In this document: one piece after another, positions 1-8,705 of the stretch
Position numbering within the stretch: position 1 is the first letter of the stretch
Layout of the letters: the number at the start of each line of letters is the position of its first letter
From: Agrobacterium vaccinii
GTDB taxonomy: Bacteria; Pseudomonadota; Alphaproteobacteria; Rhizobiales; Rhizobiaceae
Reading direction: 5' to 3'
NCBI RefSeq assembly: GCF_021310995.1
Contig: NZ_CP054151.1
Location: 1,371,001-1,435,000 of the forward strand
DNA: 64,000 bases
Program-made: the position numbers and the translations under genes
Notes under the pieces: generated by a model
What the model saw: the letters and a program-made list of their open reading frames with translations, nothing else
Told to the model about the DNA's origin: nothing
The model's database searches: none

Positions 1-388
1 GCGGCGTGCCGACCAGCTTCTTTACCTGCGGGAACATCACGAGTGTCGGGGCGAGATCGTCGGAGAACAGGAAGTTGCGGTCTTCGGCACCGCGCGTCAG
101 TTGAAGATAGATCAGACCTTCCGTCAGATTGTTATCCCTAATCAGGCGCCGTTCAGCCTCCACGATCTGCTGCGTCGTGACCGGCAGCGTGATGTCGATT
201 TCACCGGCGCTGCGTTGCAGCCGGGCCATGTGCAGATCGCTGTCGATCAGCTTGCCATCAATGATGGATGTCACCTCATAAATGCCGTCGCCGAAGAGAA
301 AGCCGCGATCGAATATGGAAAGCTTGGCTTCGGATTCGGGGAGGAACTCGCCGTTGAGATAGACGATGCGGTCGGTTGCGCTGGGCAT
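1..388 (-). CDS. dat: D-amino-acid aminotransferase (class IV PLP aminotransferase), 3' end cut by window edge
   Basis: The reverse strand reads from ATG at 388 to the window start: about 129 residues opening MPSATDRIVYLNGEFLPESE, with the family signature FDRGFLFGDGIYEV and then LHMARLQRSAGEIDITLP. This N-terminal half is typical of fold-type IV PLP enzymes (D-alanine transaminase / branched-chain aminotransferase family); the segment TRGAEDRN favours the D-amino-acid aminotransferase branch. The catalytic lysine lies beyond the window edge. An AAGGA ribosome site sits 5-9 bases before the ATG. It is the first gene downstream of pccA on the same strand, 119 bases away, with no obvious functional link. 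Family is certain; D- versus branched-chain specificity cannot be settled from half a protein. Confidence 0.85.
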   Translation of the reverse strand, partial: MPSATDRIVYLNGEFLPESEAKLSIFDRGFLFGDGIYEVTSIIDGKLIDSDLHMARLQRSAGEIDITLPVTTQQIVEAERRLIRDNNLTEGLIYLQLTRGAEDRNFLFSDDLAPTLVMFPQVKKLVGTP

Positions 389-507
389 GGTTAGGTCCTT
401 CTACACTCGGCGTTTGGCCGAGACTCATGGTCTGACATATGGCCAAGCATTAGCGTGATTTGCGGCAAAACGGCAGTGCAAACAATGTCGTTTCTTCCCG
501 CAAACCG

Positions 508-2511
508 CTATTCGAATTCCATAATGATCTCATCGACGGCAAGGCTATCGCCGGGGCCGACCGCAATTCTGGAAACTTTCGCACGCCGCTCGGCGCGAAG
601 AATGTTTTCCATCTTCATCGCTTCCACGGTTGCGAGCGCCTGTCCCGCTTCCACGGTTTCTTCCTCCGACACCGCTATGGTGGTAATGACCCCCGGCATG
701 GGGCAGAGCAGCAGTTTGGAGGTATCCGGCGGCAGCTTTTCGGGCATCAGCCTTGCCAGTTCGGCAATCCGGGGGCTTCGCACGCGCGTAACGAGATCGC
801 TGCCGCGCCAGCGCAGACGGATGGTGGATGGCGTGAGATCGACTTTGACGGCCATCTGCGTGTCGCCGACGGTGAAGATGCCGAGTGTCTTGCCGGGCAG
901 CCAGTCTGTTTCCACGGATAGCGATATGTCACCTTCCAAAACCGCTGACATACCACCCGCGGAGATTTGAAGACAAACGGTGTGGTGGATCTTTCCGAAC
1001 GCGACCACCCAATCGTCGCTTACGACACGGCGATGATTGCCGATGGTGCCGGAGATTTGCGTGGCCCGGGTCTGGATGCGATGCTGGATGACGGCGGCTA
1101 TGACCGCGAGTTTTCTTGCCGCGTCCTCATCAGGCTCAACGCCAGTGAAGCCATCGGGAAACTCTTCGGCGATGAAGCCGGTTGTCAGCCTGCCGTCCTT
1201 GAAGCGCTGGTTTTGCATGACTGCCGACAGGAAGGGCAGATTGTGACCGATACCCTCGACTTCGAAATGGTCTAGCGCTTCTCCCATGGCCGCGACGGCG
1301 CGGTGCCGGTCCGGTGCCCATGTGCAGAGCTTGGCGATCATCGGATCGTAATACATGGAAATTTCGCCGCCTTCGAAGACGCCGGTGTCGTTGCGCAAAA
1401 TGCTTTCGTTAGGCTGCTTGCCCTCCTGCGGCGGACGGTAGCGCGTGAGACGACCGATGGAAGGCAGGAAGTTTCGGTAGGGGTCCTCGGCGTAAAGTCG
1501 GCTCTCGATGGCCCAGCCATCGAGCCGCACATCTTCCTGTGAAAACGTCAGTGGCTCACCGGATGCAACGCGGATCATCTGCTCGACCAGATCGATGCCG
1601 GTCACGAGTTCGGTGACCGGATGCTCCACCTGCAAGCGGGTGTTCATTTCCAGAAAGTAGAAGTTTCGGTCGCCATCCACGATGAATTCGACGGTGCCCG
1701 CCGAGTGATAGCCGACCGCCTGCGCTAGAGCCACCGCTTGTTCGCCCATGGCCTTGCGGGTCGCTTCATCGAGAAATGGCGAGGGAGCCTCTTCGATGAC
1801 TTTCTGGTTGCGGCGCTGAATGGAGCATTCGCGTTCACCCAGATAAAGCACCTTGCCATGCTGATCGCCCAGCACCTGAATTTCGATATGGCGCGGTTGC
1901 GTGACGAATTTTTCGATGAAGATACGGTCATCCCCGAAGGACGATTTCGCTTCGTTTCGGGAGGACTGGAAGCCTTCGCGCGCCTCTGCATCATTCCATG
2001 CGATGCGCATGCCCTTGCCGCCACCGCCCGCTGACGCCTTGATCATGACAGGATAGCCGACCGTTACGGCGATCTTCACCGCCTGCTCGGCATCCTCGAT
2101 CAACCCCATATGACCCGGCACGGTGGAGACGCCAGCCGCGGCAGCCAGCTTCTTCGATGTGATCTTGTCGCCCATCGCTTCGATGGCCTTGACGGGTGGA
2201 CCGATGAAGATGACGCCTGCCTTCTCCAGAGCAGCGGCAAAAGCAGCGTTCTCCGACAGAAAACCGTAGCCGGGATGCACGGCGTCTGCGCCCGTCTTTT
2301 TTACGGCGTCGAGTATCTTTTCGATGACGATATACGACTGGTTGGATGGGGCCGGGCCGATATGCACCGCTTCGTCGGCCTCGCGCACATGCAGGGCATT
2401 GGCATCGGCATCGGAATAGACCGCAACGGTCTTGATGCCCATGGCTTTGGCCGTACGGATGACGCGGCAGGCAATTTCACCACGGTTGGCGATGAGGATT
2501 TTGGAGATCAT
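508..2511 (-). CDS. pccA: Propionyl-CoA carboxylase alpha subunit (biotin carboxylase plus biotin carrier)
   Basis: A 667-residue acyl-CoA carboxylase alpha chain. It carboxylates its own biotin with ATP and bicarbonate, and PccB then transfers the carboxyl to propionyl-CoA, giving methylmalonyl-CoA. Visible features: the biotin carboxylase N-domain with HPGYGFLSEN (79-88), the ATP-grasp glycine loop ASAGGGGKGMR (159-169), the long linker typical of PCC alpha, and the C-terminal biotinyl domain with EAMKM (630-634), Lys633 being the biotin attachment site. Length matches bacterial PccA. It begins 10 bases after the pccB stop, so the two form an operon. Acetyl- or methylcrotonyl-CoA carboxylase alpha chains are similar; the neighbouring beta chain decides for PCC. 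Confidence 0.93.
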   Translation of the reverse strand: MISKILIANRGEIACRVIRTAKAMGIKTVAVYSDADANALHVREADEAVHIGPAPSNQSYIVIEKILDAVKKTGADAVHPGYGFLSENAAFAAALEKAGVIFIGPPVKAIEAMGDKITSKKLAAAAGVSTVPGHMGLIEDAEQAVKIAVTVGYPVMIKASAGGGGKGMRIAWNDAEAREGFQSSRNEAKSSFGDDRIFIEKFVTQPRHIEIQVLGDQHGKVLYLGERECSIQRRNQKVIEEAPSPFLDEATRKAMGEQAVALAQAVGYHSAGTVEFIVDGDRNFYFLEMNTRLQVEHPVTELVTGIDLVEQMIRVASGEPLTFSQEDVRLDGWAIESRLYAEDPYRNFLPSIGRLTRYRPPQEGKQPNESILRNDTGVFEGGEISMYYDPMIAKLCTWAPDRHRAVAAMGEALDHFEVEGIGHNLPFLSAVMQNQRFKDGRLTTGFIAEEFPDGFTGVEPDEDAARKLAVIAAVIQHRIQTRATQISGTIGNHRRVVSDDWVVAFGKIHHTVCLQISAGGMSAVLEGDISLSVETDWLPGKTLGIFTVGDTQMAVKVDLTPSTIRLRWRGSDLVTRVRSPRIAELARLMPEKLPPDTSKLLLCPMPGVITTIAVSEEETVEAGQALATVEAMKMENILRAERRAKVSRIAVGPGDSLAVDEIIMEFE

Positions 2512-2521
2512 GGGTGCAGCC

Positions 2522-4054
2522 TCAAAGCGGAATGGTGTCGTGTTTCTTCCAATGCGTCGTCACCTGTTTGTTGCGCAGTGGAGCGAAAGCACGGGCGATG
2601 CGGCGACGGGAAGAATGCGGCATGATGACCTCATCGATAAAACCGCGCTCTGCGGCCACGAACGGGTTGGCGAAGCGTTCTTCGTATTCCCGAGTGCGGG
2701 CGGCGATCTTGTCCGGGTCTGACAATTCGGACCGGTAGAGAATTTCCGCCGCACCCTTTGCGCCCATTACGGCGATTTCCGCCGTCGGCCAGGCGTAGTT
2801 GACGTCGGCACCGATGTGTTTGGAAGCCATGACATCGTATGCCCCGCCATAGGCTTTGCGGGTGATCAGCGTCACCAGCGGTACGGTCGCTTCCGAATAG
2901 GCAAACAGCAGTTTCGCGCCATGCTTGATGACGCCGCCATATTCCTGCGCCACGCCGGGAAGAAAGCCGGGTACATCCACCAGCGTCAGGATGGGGATAT
3001 TGAAGGCATCGCAGAAGCGGACGAACCGGGCGGCCTTGCGTGAGCTATCGATATCCAGACAACCGGCCAGCACCATGGGCTGGTTCGCAACCACGCCGAC
3101 CGTCTGGCCTTCCAGCCGAATGAAGCCGGTAATGATGTTCTTGGCGAATGCTTCCTGTATCTCAAAGAAATCGCCCTCATCGGCCAGCGCGTGGATCAGT
3201 TCCTTCATGTCATAGGGCTTGTTGGAACTGTCGGGAATCAGCGTATCGAGACGCTGCTCCAGCCGTGCCGGATCATCATGAAACGGGCGGGCAGGGGCTT
3301 TTTCGCGGTTGTTGAGCGGCAGGAAATCGAACAGCGCCCGCACGGCCTCCAGTGCCTCGATATCGTTTTCATAGGCGCCATCGGCGACCGATGATTTTCG
3401 GGTGTGGGTGGACGCACCGCCCAGTTCTTCCGCCGTGACGATCTCGTTCGTCACGGTCTTGACGACGTCCGGCCCGGTGACGAACATGTAGGACGTATCG
3501 CGCACCATGAAGATGAAGTCTGTCATAGCAGGAGAATAGACCGCGCCGCCCGCGCAAGGCCCCATGATGACGGAGATCTGCGGCACGACGCCGGACACTT
3601 CGGCATTGCGGCGGAAGACCTCTGCGTAACCGGCCAGTGAAGCGACGCCTTCCTGAATGCGCGCGCCGCCACTATCGTTGAGGCCGATGACAGGGGCGCC
3701 GACGCGGGCTGCCATATCCATGACCTTGCAAATCTTCTGCGCATGGGTCTCGGAAAGAGAGCCGCCCAGAACGGTAAAGTCCTGGCTAAAGACGTAGACC
3801 TGTCTGCCGTTGATGGTTCCCCAACCGGTCACGACGCCGTCGCCAGCGACCTTCTGTTCGGCCATGCCAAAATCCACCGCGCGGTGGGTGACATACATGT
3901 CGTATTCTTCGAAGGAGCCTTCATCGAGCAGAACGTCCAGCCGTTCGCGCGCCGTCAGCTTGCCTTTGGCGTGCTGGGCATCGATGCGCTTTTGCCCACC
4001 GCCGAGCCTTGCCTGCGCACGGCGTGCTTCCAATTCTTCGAGAACCGTCGGCAT
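2522..4054 (-). CDS. pccB: Propionyl-CoA carboxylase beta subunit (carboxyltransferase)
   Basis: A 510-residue carboxyltransferase of the PccB family. It moves the carboxyl group from biotin on PccA to propionyl-CoA, in propionate, odd-chain fatty acid and Val/Ile breakdown. The N-terminal half shows [18 protein letters not shown] and the oxyanion segment [11 protein letters not shown]; the C-terminal half has the acyl-CoA pocket sequence [19 protein letters not shown] and [10 protein letters not shown], then [13 protein letters not shown]. Length is that of the family. The ATG at 4054 follows a strong GGGAGGAG ribosome site. It is the first gene of the pccB-pccA operon; the methylmalonyl-CoA mutase often linked to it is not in view. 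Confidence 0.94.
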   Translation of the reverse strand: MPTVLEELEARRAQARLGGGQKRIDAQHAKGKLTARERLDVLLDEGSFEEYDMYVTHRAVDFGMAEQKVAGDGVVTGWGTINGRQVYVFSQDFTVLGGSLSETHAQKICKVMDMAARVGAPVIGLNDSGGARIQEGVASLAGYAEVFRRNAEVSGVVPQISVIMGPCAGGAVYSPAMTDFIFMVRDTSYMFVTGPDVVKTVTNEIVTAEELGGASTHTRKSSVADGAYENDIEALEAVRALFDFLPLNNREKAPARPFHDDPARLEQRLDTLIPDSSNKPYDMKELIHALADEGDFFEIQEAFAKNIITGFIRLEGQTVGVVANQPMVLAGCLDIDSSRKAARFVRFCDAFNIPILTLVDVPGFLPGVAQEYGGVIKHGAKLLFAYSEATVPLVTLITRKAYGGAYDVMASKHIGADVNYAWPTAEIAVMGAKGAAEILYRSELSDPDKIAARTREYEERFANPFVAAERGFIDEVIMPHSSRRRIARAFAPLRNKQVTTHWKKHDTIPL

Positions 4055-4151
4055 GGCTCCTCCCTCATGCGAATTTCAGAACCCTAGACTTAGACAGGAA
4101 ATCCAGAATTGAAAACAGCTTATGAGGGAGATGGCGCCTATTTTGCCATGG

Positions 4152-4907
4152 TCAAAGGGACTGCGCCGCATTGATGGACGACACGAAGCGCCGCGTGCGC
4201 TCCTGCGTCGGTGCGCGGAATATGGCGTCTGCCGTGCCGGTTTCCACCACCTTGCCCGCTTCCAGAAACACGACGTTGTTGGCAATGCGAGACGCCAGAC
4301 GCAGGTCATGCGTTGCCATGACCATGGTCGTTCCTTCACGCGCAAGCTTGCCCAGCACGTCAACGACTTCTTCGGATAGTTCCGGGTCGAGGGCAGATGT
4401 GGGTTCGTCGCACAACAGCACTTGCGGGGAAGGCCCGAGCGCGCGGGCAATGGCGACGCGTTGCTGCTGGCCACCGGAAAGGTTGGCGGGCCAAGCATCC
4501 GCCTTGTGTGCCATGCCGACCTTGGTCAGCAGTTCCATGGCGCGATCTCTCGCTTTTTCGCGCGACCACTTCTGAACGATCAACAGGCCCTCCATGACGT
4601 TCTCGATGGCGGTGCGATGCGGAAAAAGCTGGAAGTTCTGGAACACCATGCCTGTCTGGCGGCGAATTTTCTGGATGGACTGCCATGGGGTTTTCTGACC
4701 TGCGGTAAAGGACGTCGTGGCGTCGCCGATGCGCACGGTTCCTTCTGTGGGCAGTTCCAGCAGGTTGATACAGCGCAGCAGCGTGCTCTTGCCACCACCG
4801 GAGGGACCGACGAGTGCGGTAACGCTGCCTTCGGGAAAGCTCAGCGAAATGTCTTTCAGGATAACCGCATCGCCGAAGCGTTTTTCGATGTTGGAAAGCT
4901 CGATCAT
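4152..4907 (-). CDS. Amino-acid ABC transporter ATP-binding protein (cystine/polar amino acid type)
   Basis: The 251-residue ATPase of a polar amino-acid uptake system (GlnQ/TcyN family). Walker A GPSGGGKST is at 34-42, the Q-loop at VFQNFQLFPH, the signature LSGGQQQR at 143-150, Walker B LLCDEPTSALD just after, and the switch His in MATHDLRLA. It overlaps the permease gene by 4 bases (ATGA), so translation is coupled. The binding protein upstream looks most like cystine-binding FliY/TcyJ, so cystine is the likeliest substrate, but this subunit alone does not tell. Confidence 0.9.
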   Translation of the reverse strand: MIELSNIEKRFGDAVILKDISLSFPEGSVTALVGPSGGGKSTLLRCINLLELPTEGTVRIGDATTSFTAGQKTPWQSIQKIRRQTGMVFQNFQLFPHRTAIENVMEGLLIVQKWSREKARDRAMELLTKVGMAHKADAWPANLSGGQQQRVAIARALGPSPQVLLCDEPTSALDPELSEEVVDVLGKLAREGTTMVMATHDLRLASRIANNVVFLEAGKVVETGTADAIFRAPTQERTRRFVSSINAAQSL

Positions 4908-5650
4908 CGGCTGTTCTCCATCATGCCGCCATAACGGGCAAAGCGCACTTCCAGCCGCGCCTGCAAGGTGGACAGCACGGAACTCAGCGCGAGATAGATG
5001 ATCGCTGCCTCGATGTAGAGGATGAGCGGCTCATAGGTGTTGGCGACGATACGTTGGGCGGACTGAAACAGTTCGGGCACGGTGATGGCCGCGGCAAGGG
5101 ATGTGTCCTTGACCAGCGAAATGAAGGTGTTGGACAGCGGCGGCACGGCAACGCGCCCCGCCTGCGGCAGGATGGTGCGTTGCATGGCCTGACGCCAGCT
5201 CATGCCTGTCGAAAACGCGGCTTCCCACTGACCCTTTGGAACGGATGAGATGGCTGCGCGGATGATCTCGGACGTGTAAGCGCCGACATTCAACGTAAAG
5301 CCGATGAGCGCTGCCGGGAATGCATCCAGCAAAATGCCGATGCTGGGCAGGCCGTAGAAGATCACGAAAAGCTGGACCAGCAGCGGCGTGCCTCTGATGA
5401 CCCAGACATAGAAACGCGCCAGCAATCGCAACGGCGTTGGTCCGAACAGCCGAGCGACTGCGGTTGCCAGCCCGAGGATCAATCCGAAAAAAAAAGAAAG
5501 CAATGTCAGTGGTATCGTGAACTTCACGCCAGCCCAGAGCAGGGTCGGCAAAGAGTCCATCATCAATTGCAGCCAATGCGGCACGGCGAGCCCCTCAATA
5601 AAAACGAAGTCCGGCGCGAACGCCGGACTGTCTGGTCTTGTTCTGATCAT
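4904..5650 (-). CDS. Amino-acid ABC transporter permease (HisM/TcyL family)
   Basis: A 248-residue inner-membrane permease. It has hydrophobic segments near 32-62 and 80-110, the family signature around ISSVPKGQWEAAFSTGMS (the EAA loop that contacts the ATPase), and a final membrane helix near LYIEAAIIYLALSSVL. Length fits polar amino-acid permeases, which usually act as homodimers when, as here, there is one permease gene. It starts 39 bases after the binding-protein stop and overlaps the ATPase gene by 4 bases. The N-terminal 28 residues before WLQLMMDSLP are longer than in many homologues, so a later start is possible. Confidence 0.88.
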   Translation of the reverse strand: MIRTRPDSPAFAPDFVFIEGLAVPHWLQLMMDSLPTLLWAGVKFTIPLTLLSFFFGLILGLATAVARLFGPTPLRLLARFYVWVIRGTPLLVQLFVIFYGLPSIGILLDAFPAALIGFTLNVGAYTSEIIRAAISSVPKGQWEAAFSTGMSWRQAMQRTILPQAGRVAVPPLSNTFISLVKDTSLAAAITVPELFQSAQRIVANTYEPLILYIEAAIIYLALSSVLSTLQARLEVRFARYGGMMENSR

Positions 5651-5689
5651 GGCCTATTTCCGCAGGGGAGAACAGGCCTGTATGACGCC

Positions 5690-6463
5690 TTACTTGGAGA
5701 CGTCCTGACCGAAATACTTGTCGGAGATCGTCTTGTAGGTGCCGTCTGTCTTGATGTCGGCCAAGGCCTTGTTGATGGACGCCACCAGATCGTCGTCGCC
5801 CTTGCGCACAATGATGCCCGAGTAATCGGCATCGGCCTTTTCAGCAACGATCTTGACCGGCGCCTTTGGCTGCTTCTTTTTGAAATCATAGAAGGAAAGG
5901 CTGTCATTGATCGTCGCGTCGGCGCGGCCCGTCAAAACGAGCTGGATAGACTGGTCGAAACCATCCGTGCCGACCAGTTCAGCGCCTGCTTCCGTGGCCA
6001 GCTTGCCAAAGTTGCTGGTGAGAGACTGCGCGGACTTCTTGCCCTTCAGGCCTTCGAAACCCTTGATGTCGTCGTTCTTGTCGCTGACGATCAAGACGGC
6101 TTTCGATGCGATATAGGGCTCGGAGAAAGCATATTTCTGCTTGCGTGCCTCGGTGATGCCGACCTGGTTGATCACGGCGTCGTAGCGCTTGGAATCGAGA
6201 CCGGCAATCAGGCCATCCCATTTGCCTTCCACGAACTCGGCCTTCACGCCCAGCTTCTTGGCGACAGCCTCACCAATTTCCACGTCGAAGCCAACGAGCT
6301 TGTTGCTGGCATCGTGGAACGTAAATGGTGCGTAGGTGCCTTCGGTGCCGATCTTGATCACGCCAGCAGATTTGATCTGGTCAAGATTTTCGCCAGCGAA
6401 GGAAGGTGCGAAAATGGCAGCGTTGACTGCGGCGGCGGTTGCGATTGTCTTGAGCCAGCTCAT
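5690..6463 (-). CDS. Periplasmic amino-acid-binding protein (cystine-binding FliY/TcyJ-like)
   Basis: A 257-residue SBP_bac_3 protein with an N-terminal signal peptide ending near FAPSFA-GE. The mature part shows IKIGTEGTYAPFTFHD, GFDVEIGEAVAKKLGV, WDGLIAGLDSKRYDAVINQV and a C-terminal TISDKYFGQDVSK, closely following the layout of the E. coli cystine-binding protein FliY. It captures the ligand in the periplasm for the permease and ATPase downstream. ATG at 6463 has AAAGGAAA upstream. It leads the operon; the promoter must lie in 6464-6745. Cystine is inferred from overall resemblance, not from identified ligand residues. Confidence 0.85.
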   Translation of the reverse strand: MSWLKTIATAAAVNAAIFAPSFAGENLDQIKSAGVIKIGTEGTYAPFTFHDASNKLVGFDVEIGEAVAKKLGVKAEFVEGKWDGLIAGLDSKRYDAVINQVGITEARKQKYAFSEPYIASKAVLIVSDKNDDIKGFEGLKGKKSAQSLTSNFGKLATEAGAELVGTDGFDQSIQLVLTGRADATINDSLSFYDFKKKQPKAPVKIVAEKADADYSGIIVRKGDDDLVASINKALADIKTDGTYKTISDKYFGQDVSK

Positions 6464-6802
6464 CGGTTTTCCTTTCAGGAATTTCTAATAACGTCTCATC
6501 CCATAAATCCTGCCCGTTTAAACGGCAAAAAGACGCAAAAAGATGCAGCTTGGGAGAATATTTTTCTCTTCCTCAACGCTTCGCCCGGATTGCTTGGTTG
6601 AGTGCTCGACGAACACTCTCCGAAAACGCGTCAAGCGCTCTCTCACAGCGCAGAATCACTTTAAAAATCAGCGGTATGGCCTCTCGAGAATTTGCGCTGT
6701 CAAGGCGATCTTGAGGTTAATTTCTCGCCCTCGACACAGGGCGCGTTAACCATTTATTAACCACATTTGCGGTACCTCATTATCAATGATTTGTTTACCA
6801 AG
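6464..6802. other. Divergent intergenic region between the cystine-type importer and minC
   Basis: A 339-base non-coding stretch, clearly more AT-rich than its flanks, that must hold promoters for the leftward ABC operon and rightward minCDE. The only element I can name is the CtrA-type box at 6746-6760 (listed separately). A TTG-initiated extension of minC to 6767 is open but has no ribosome site and would start within 7 bases of the box, so it is not used. No RNA gene or terminator is visible. Confidence 0.6.
6746..6760. promoter_or_regulatory. CtrA-type box TTAA-N7-TTAA upstream of minCDE
   Basis: The bases read TTAACCATTTATTAA, a perfect match to the full alphaproteobacterial CtrA recognition sequence, centred 50 bases before the chosen minC start. 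CtrA is the master cell-cycle regulator of these bacteria, and in Sinorhizobium meliloti min genes are reported as CtrA-controlled. Cell-cycle control of division-site selection is therefore the likely meaning. The match is seen; binding is inferred. Confidence 0.6.
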
Positions 6803-7540
6803 ATGACCAAAGTGCTAACAGACACCTCACGCTCAATTCGTATAAAAGGCCGATCGTTTCTCGCGGTCGTGCTGTCGCCTGAGCAGCCTCTGGACCAGTG
6901 GCTGGAGCGGCTTGATGATCTGGCAGCGCGGTCTGCCGGTTTCTTCCTGTCGCGTGCCGTCGTGCTCGATGTCGCGGATCTGAAACTCGATAAGGCAGGT
7001 CTCAAGGGGCTGATAGCCGAACTCGTTTCGCGCAACGTTGCCATCATGGGGATCGAAGGCGCACGCCCGTCCATGATCGAGGCGGGCATGCCACCGGCAC
7101 TCAAGGGTGGAAAGGCTGCCTCGGATATCGAGGTCGAGCCTGTCTCGCTCGCCACCACCGAAGTGGAGGAGGAGCCAGTGCGGGTTCCTGTGACGGAGAT
7201 TCGCAGCACGGTGCAGTCGCTGATGATCAGCGAGCCGGTTCGCTCTGGTCAGTCGGTGATCTTTCCCGAGGGCGATGTGACCGTTGTCGGGTCGGTCGCC
7301 TCGGGTGCGGAGATCATCGCGGGCGGGTCGATCCACATTTATGGAGCGCTGCGTGGTCGTGCCATGGCAGGTTCGCTTGGAAATGCTTCGGCGCGGATTT
7401 TCTGCAAGAAGCTGGAAGCCGAGCTGCTGGCCATCGATGGTGTCTACAAGGTGGCTGAAGATATCGATCCGAAGCTGCGCGGCCAGGCCGTTCAGCTCTG
7501 GCTGGAAAACGATACGATCAAAGCCGAAAAACTCAATTAA
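6803..7540 (+). CDS. minC: Septum-site inhibitor MinC
   Basis: A 245-residue MinC, the FtsZ antagonist that, tethered to the membrane by MinD, keeps Z-rings away from the poles. The N-terminal FtsZ-interacting domain reads KGRSFLAVVLSPEQPLDQWLERLDDL; an acidic linker follows (about 110-140); the C-terminal beta-helical domain has the typical PEGDVTVVGSVASGAEIIAGG and HIYGALRGRAMAG. I start at ATG 6803 (MTKVLTD) because the longer frame would begin with TTG and no ribosome site. First gene of minC-minD-minE, 30 bases before minD. Confidence 0.93.
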   Translation: MTKVLTDTSRSIRIKGRSFLAVVLSPEQPLDQWLERLDDLAARSAGFFLSRAVVLDVADLKLDKAGLKGLIAELVSRNVAIMGIEGARPSMIEAGMPPALKGGKAASDIEVEPVSLATTEVEEEPVRVPVTEIRSTVQSLMISEPVRSGQSVIFPEGDVTVVGSVASGAEIIAGGSIHIYGALRGRAMAGSLGNASARIFCKKLEAELLAIDGVYKVAEDIDPKLRGQAVQLWLENDTIKAEKLN

Positions 7541-7570
7541 GCCGTAAGCGGCAGAAAACAGGAGAGCAGG

Positions 7571-8383
7571 ATGGGGAAGGTAGTTGTCGTTACTTCCGGC
7601 AAGGGAGGCGTAGGCAAGACCACGTCGACTGCCGCGCTCGGTGCGGCGCTGGCACAGAACAAGGAAAAGGTCGTCGTCGTGGATTTCGACGTCGGTCTTC
7701 GTAACCTCGATCTGGTCATGGGTGCGGAACGCCGCGTTGTTTACGATCTGGTCAACGTTATCCAGGGCGATGCGAAACTGCCGCAGGCGCTGATCCGCGA
7801 CAAGCGTCTCGACACGCTGTTTTTGCTGCCTGCCTCGCAGACACGCGATAAGGACAATCTGACGCCCGAGGGTGTCGAGTGGGTTATCGGCGAACTCAAG
7901 AAGCATTTTGATTGGGTCATCTGCGATAGCCCTGCCGGTATCGAACGCGGCGCGACGCTGGCCATGCGCCATGCGGATGTTGCCGTTGTGGTGACCAACC
8001 CGGAAGTCTCTTCCGTACGCGACTCCGACCGCATCATCGGTCTCTTGGATTCCAAGACGCTGAAGGCCGAACGCGGCGAGCGGATGGAAAAGCACCTGCT
8101 CCTGACCCGCTACGACTCCGTTCGTGCAGAGCGTGGCGACATGCTGAAGGTCGAAGACGTGCTGGAAATTCTCTCCATCCCGCTGATCGGCATCATTCCT
8201 GAGAGCATGGATGTTCTTCGCGCCTCCAACGTCGGTGCGCCTGTTACGCTGGCGGATGCTAAGTCCCCACCTGCTATGGCTTATTTCGATGCGGCACGTC
8301 GTCTGCGCGGCGAAGACGTTCCGATGATGATCCCCGGTGAAAAGCGTGGCATCTTCGCCAAGTTCTTCGGGAGGGCCGCATGA
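7571..8383 (+). CDS. minD: Septum-site ATPase MinD
   Basis: A 270-residue ParA/MinD-type ATPase. The deviant Walker A KGGVGKTT is at 11-18, and [22 protein letters not shown] and [11 protein letters not shown] are canonical MinD motifs. The last residues, [15 protein letters not shown], form the amphipathic helix that binds the inner membrane when ATP is bound. It recruits MinC and is released by MinE, giving pole-to-pole oscillation. A GGAGAGCAGG ribosome site precedes the ATG. The stop overlaps minE by four bases (ATGA). Confidence 0.96.
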   Translation: MGKVVVVTSGKGGVGKTTSTAALGAALAQNKEKVVVVDFDVGLRNLDLVMGAERRVVYDLVNVIQGDAKLPQALIRDKRLDTLFLLPASQTRDKDNLTPEGVEWVIGELKKHFDWVICDSPAGIERGATLAMRHADVAVVVTNPEVSSVRDSDRIIGLLDSKTLKAERGERMEKHLLLTRYDSVRAERGDMLKVEDVLEILSIPLIGIIPESMDVLRASNVGAPVTLADAKSPPAMAYFDAARRLRGEDVPMMIPGEKRGIFAKFFGRAA

Positions 8384-8640
8384 GTATCTTTAACCTTTTC
8401 CGCAAACAGAAATCCGCGCCTCTTGCGCGTGAGCGGTTGCAGGTTCTGCTGGCGCATGAACGCAACGGCGTGGGCAACGAGCTTGTTGCTTTGCTGCGGG
8501 AAGAAATTCTCGCCGTTATCGCCAAGCACGTACAGATCGATAGCGACAAGGTTCACGTCAAGATGGACAGCGACGAGCATGTCTCGCTGCTGGAAATCGA
8601 TGTCGAAATCCCTTTGGCTGCCAGCCTGCGCGCCGCCTGA
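8380..8640 (+). CDS. minE: Division topological specificity factor MinE
   Basis: An 86-residue MinE. The N-terminal membrane/MinD-binding part starts [28 protein letters not shown], the diagnostic MinE opening, and the dimerisation domain follows ([19 protein letters not shown]). It stimulates MinD ATPase and restricts MinC to the poles. The start codon overlaps the minD stop (ATGA), so its level is tied to MinD by coupled translation. A strong terminator follows at once. Confidence 0.95.
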   Translation: MSIFNLFRKQKSAPLARERLQVLLAHERNGVGNELVALLREEILAVIAKHVQIDSDKVHVKMDSDEHVSLLEIDVEIPLAASLRAA

Positions 8641-8657
8641 TCACGTCTCTTCAAATG

Positions 8658-8696
8658 AAAAGACCGCCCGGATGACAATTCGGGCGGTCTTTTTGT
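8658..8696. terminator. Bidirectional intrinsic terminator between minE and the MFS gene
   Basis: A perfect 13-base-pair stem (8658-8670 with 8681-8693), loop GATGACAATT, T-rich on the plus strand and A-rich on the 5' side, so it can end transcription both of minCDE and of the convergent MFS gene whose stop is 10 bases away. Confidence 0.9.
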
Positions 8697-8705
8697 GTTT
8701 TGCCG

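Noticed and set aside
6833..8095. 420-codon minus-strand frame opposite minC and minD
   Set aside because: Fully antisense to unmistakable minC and minD; Arg/His-rich translation with no family resemblance.
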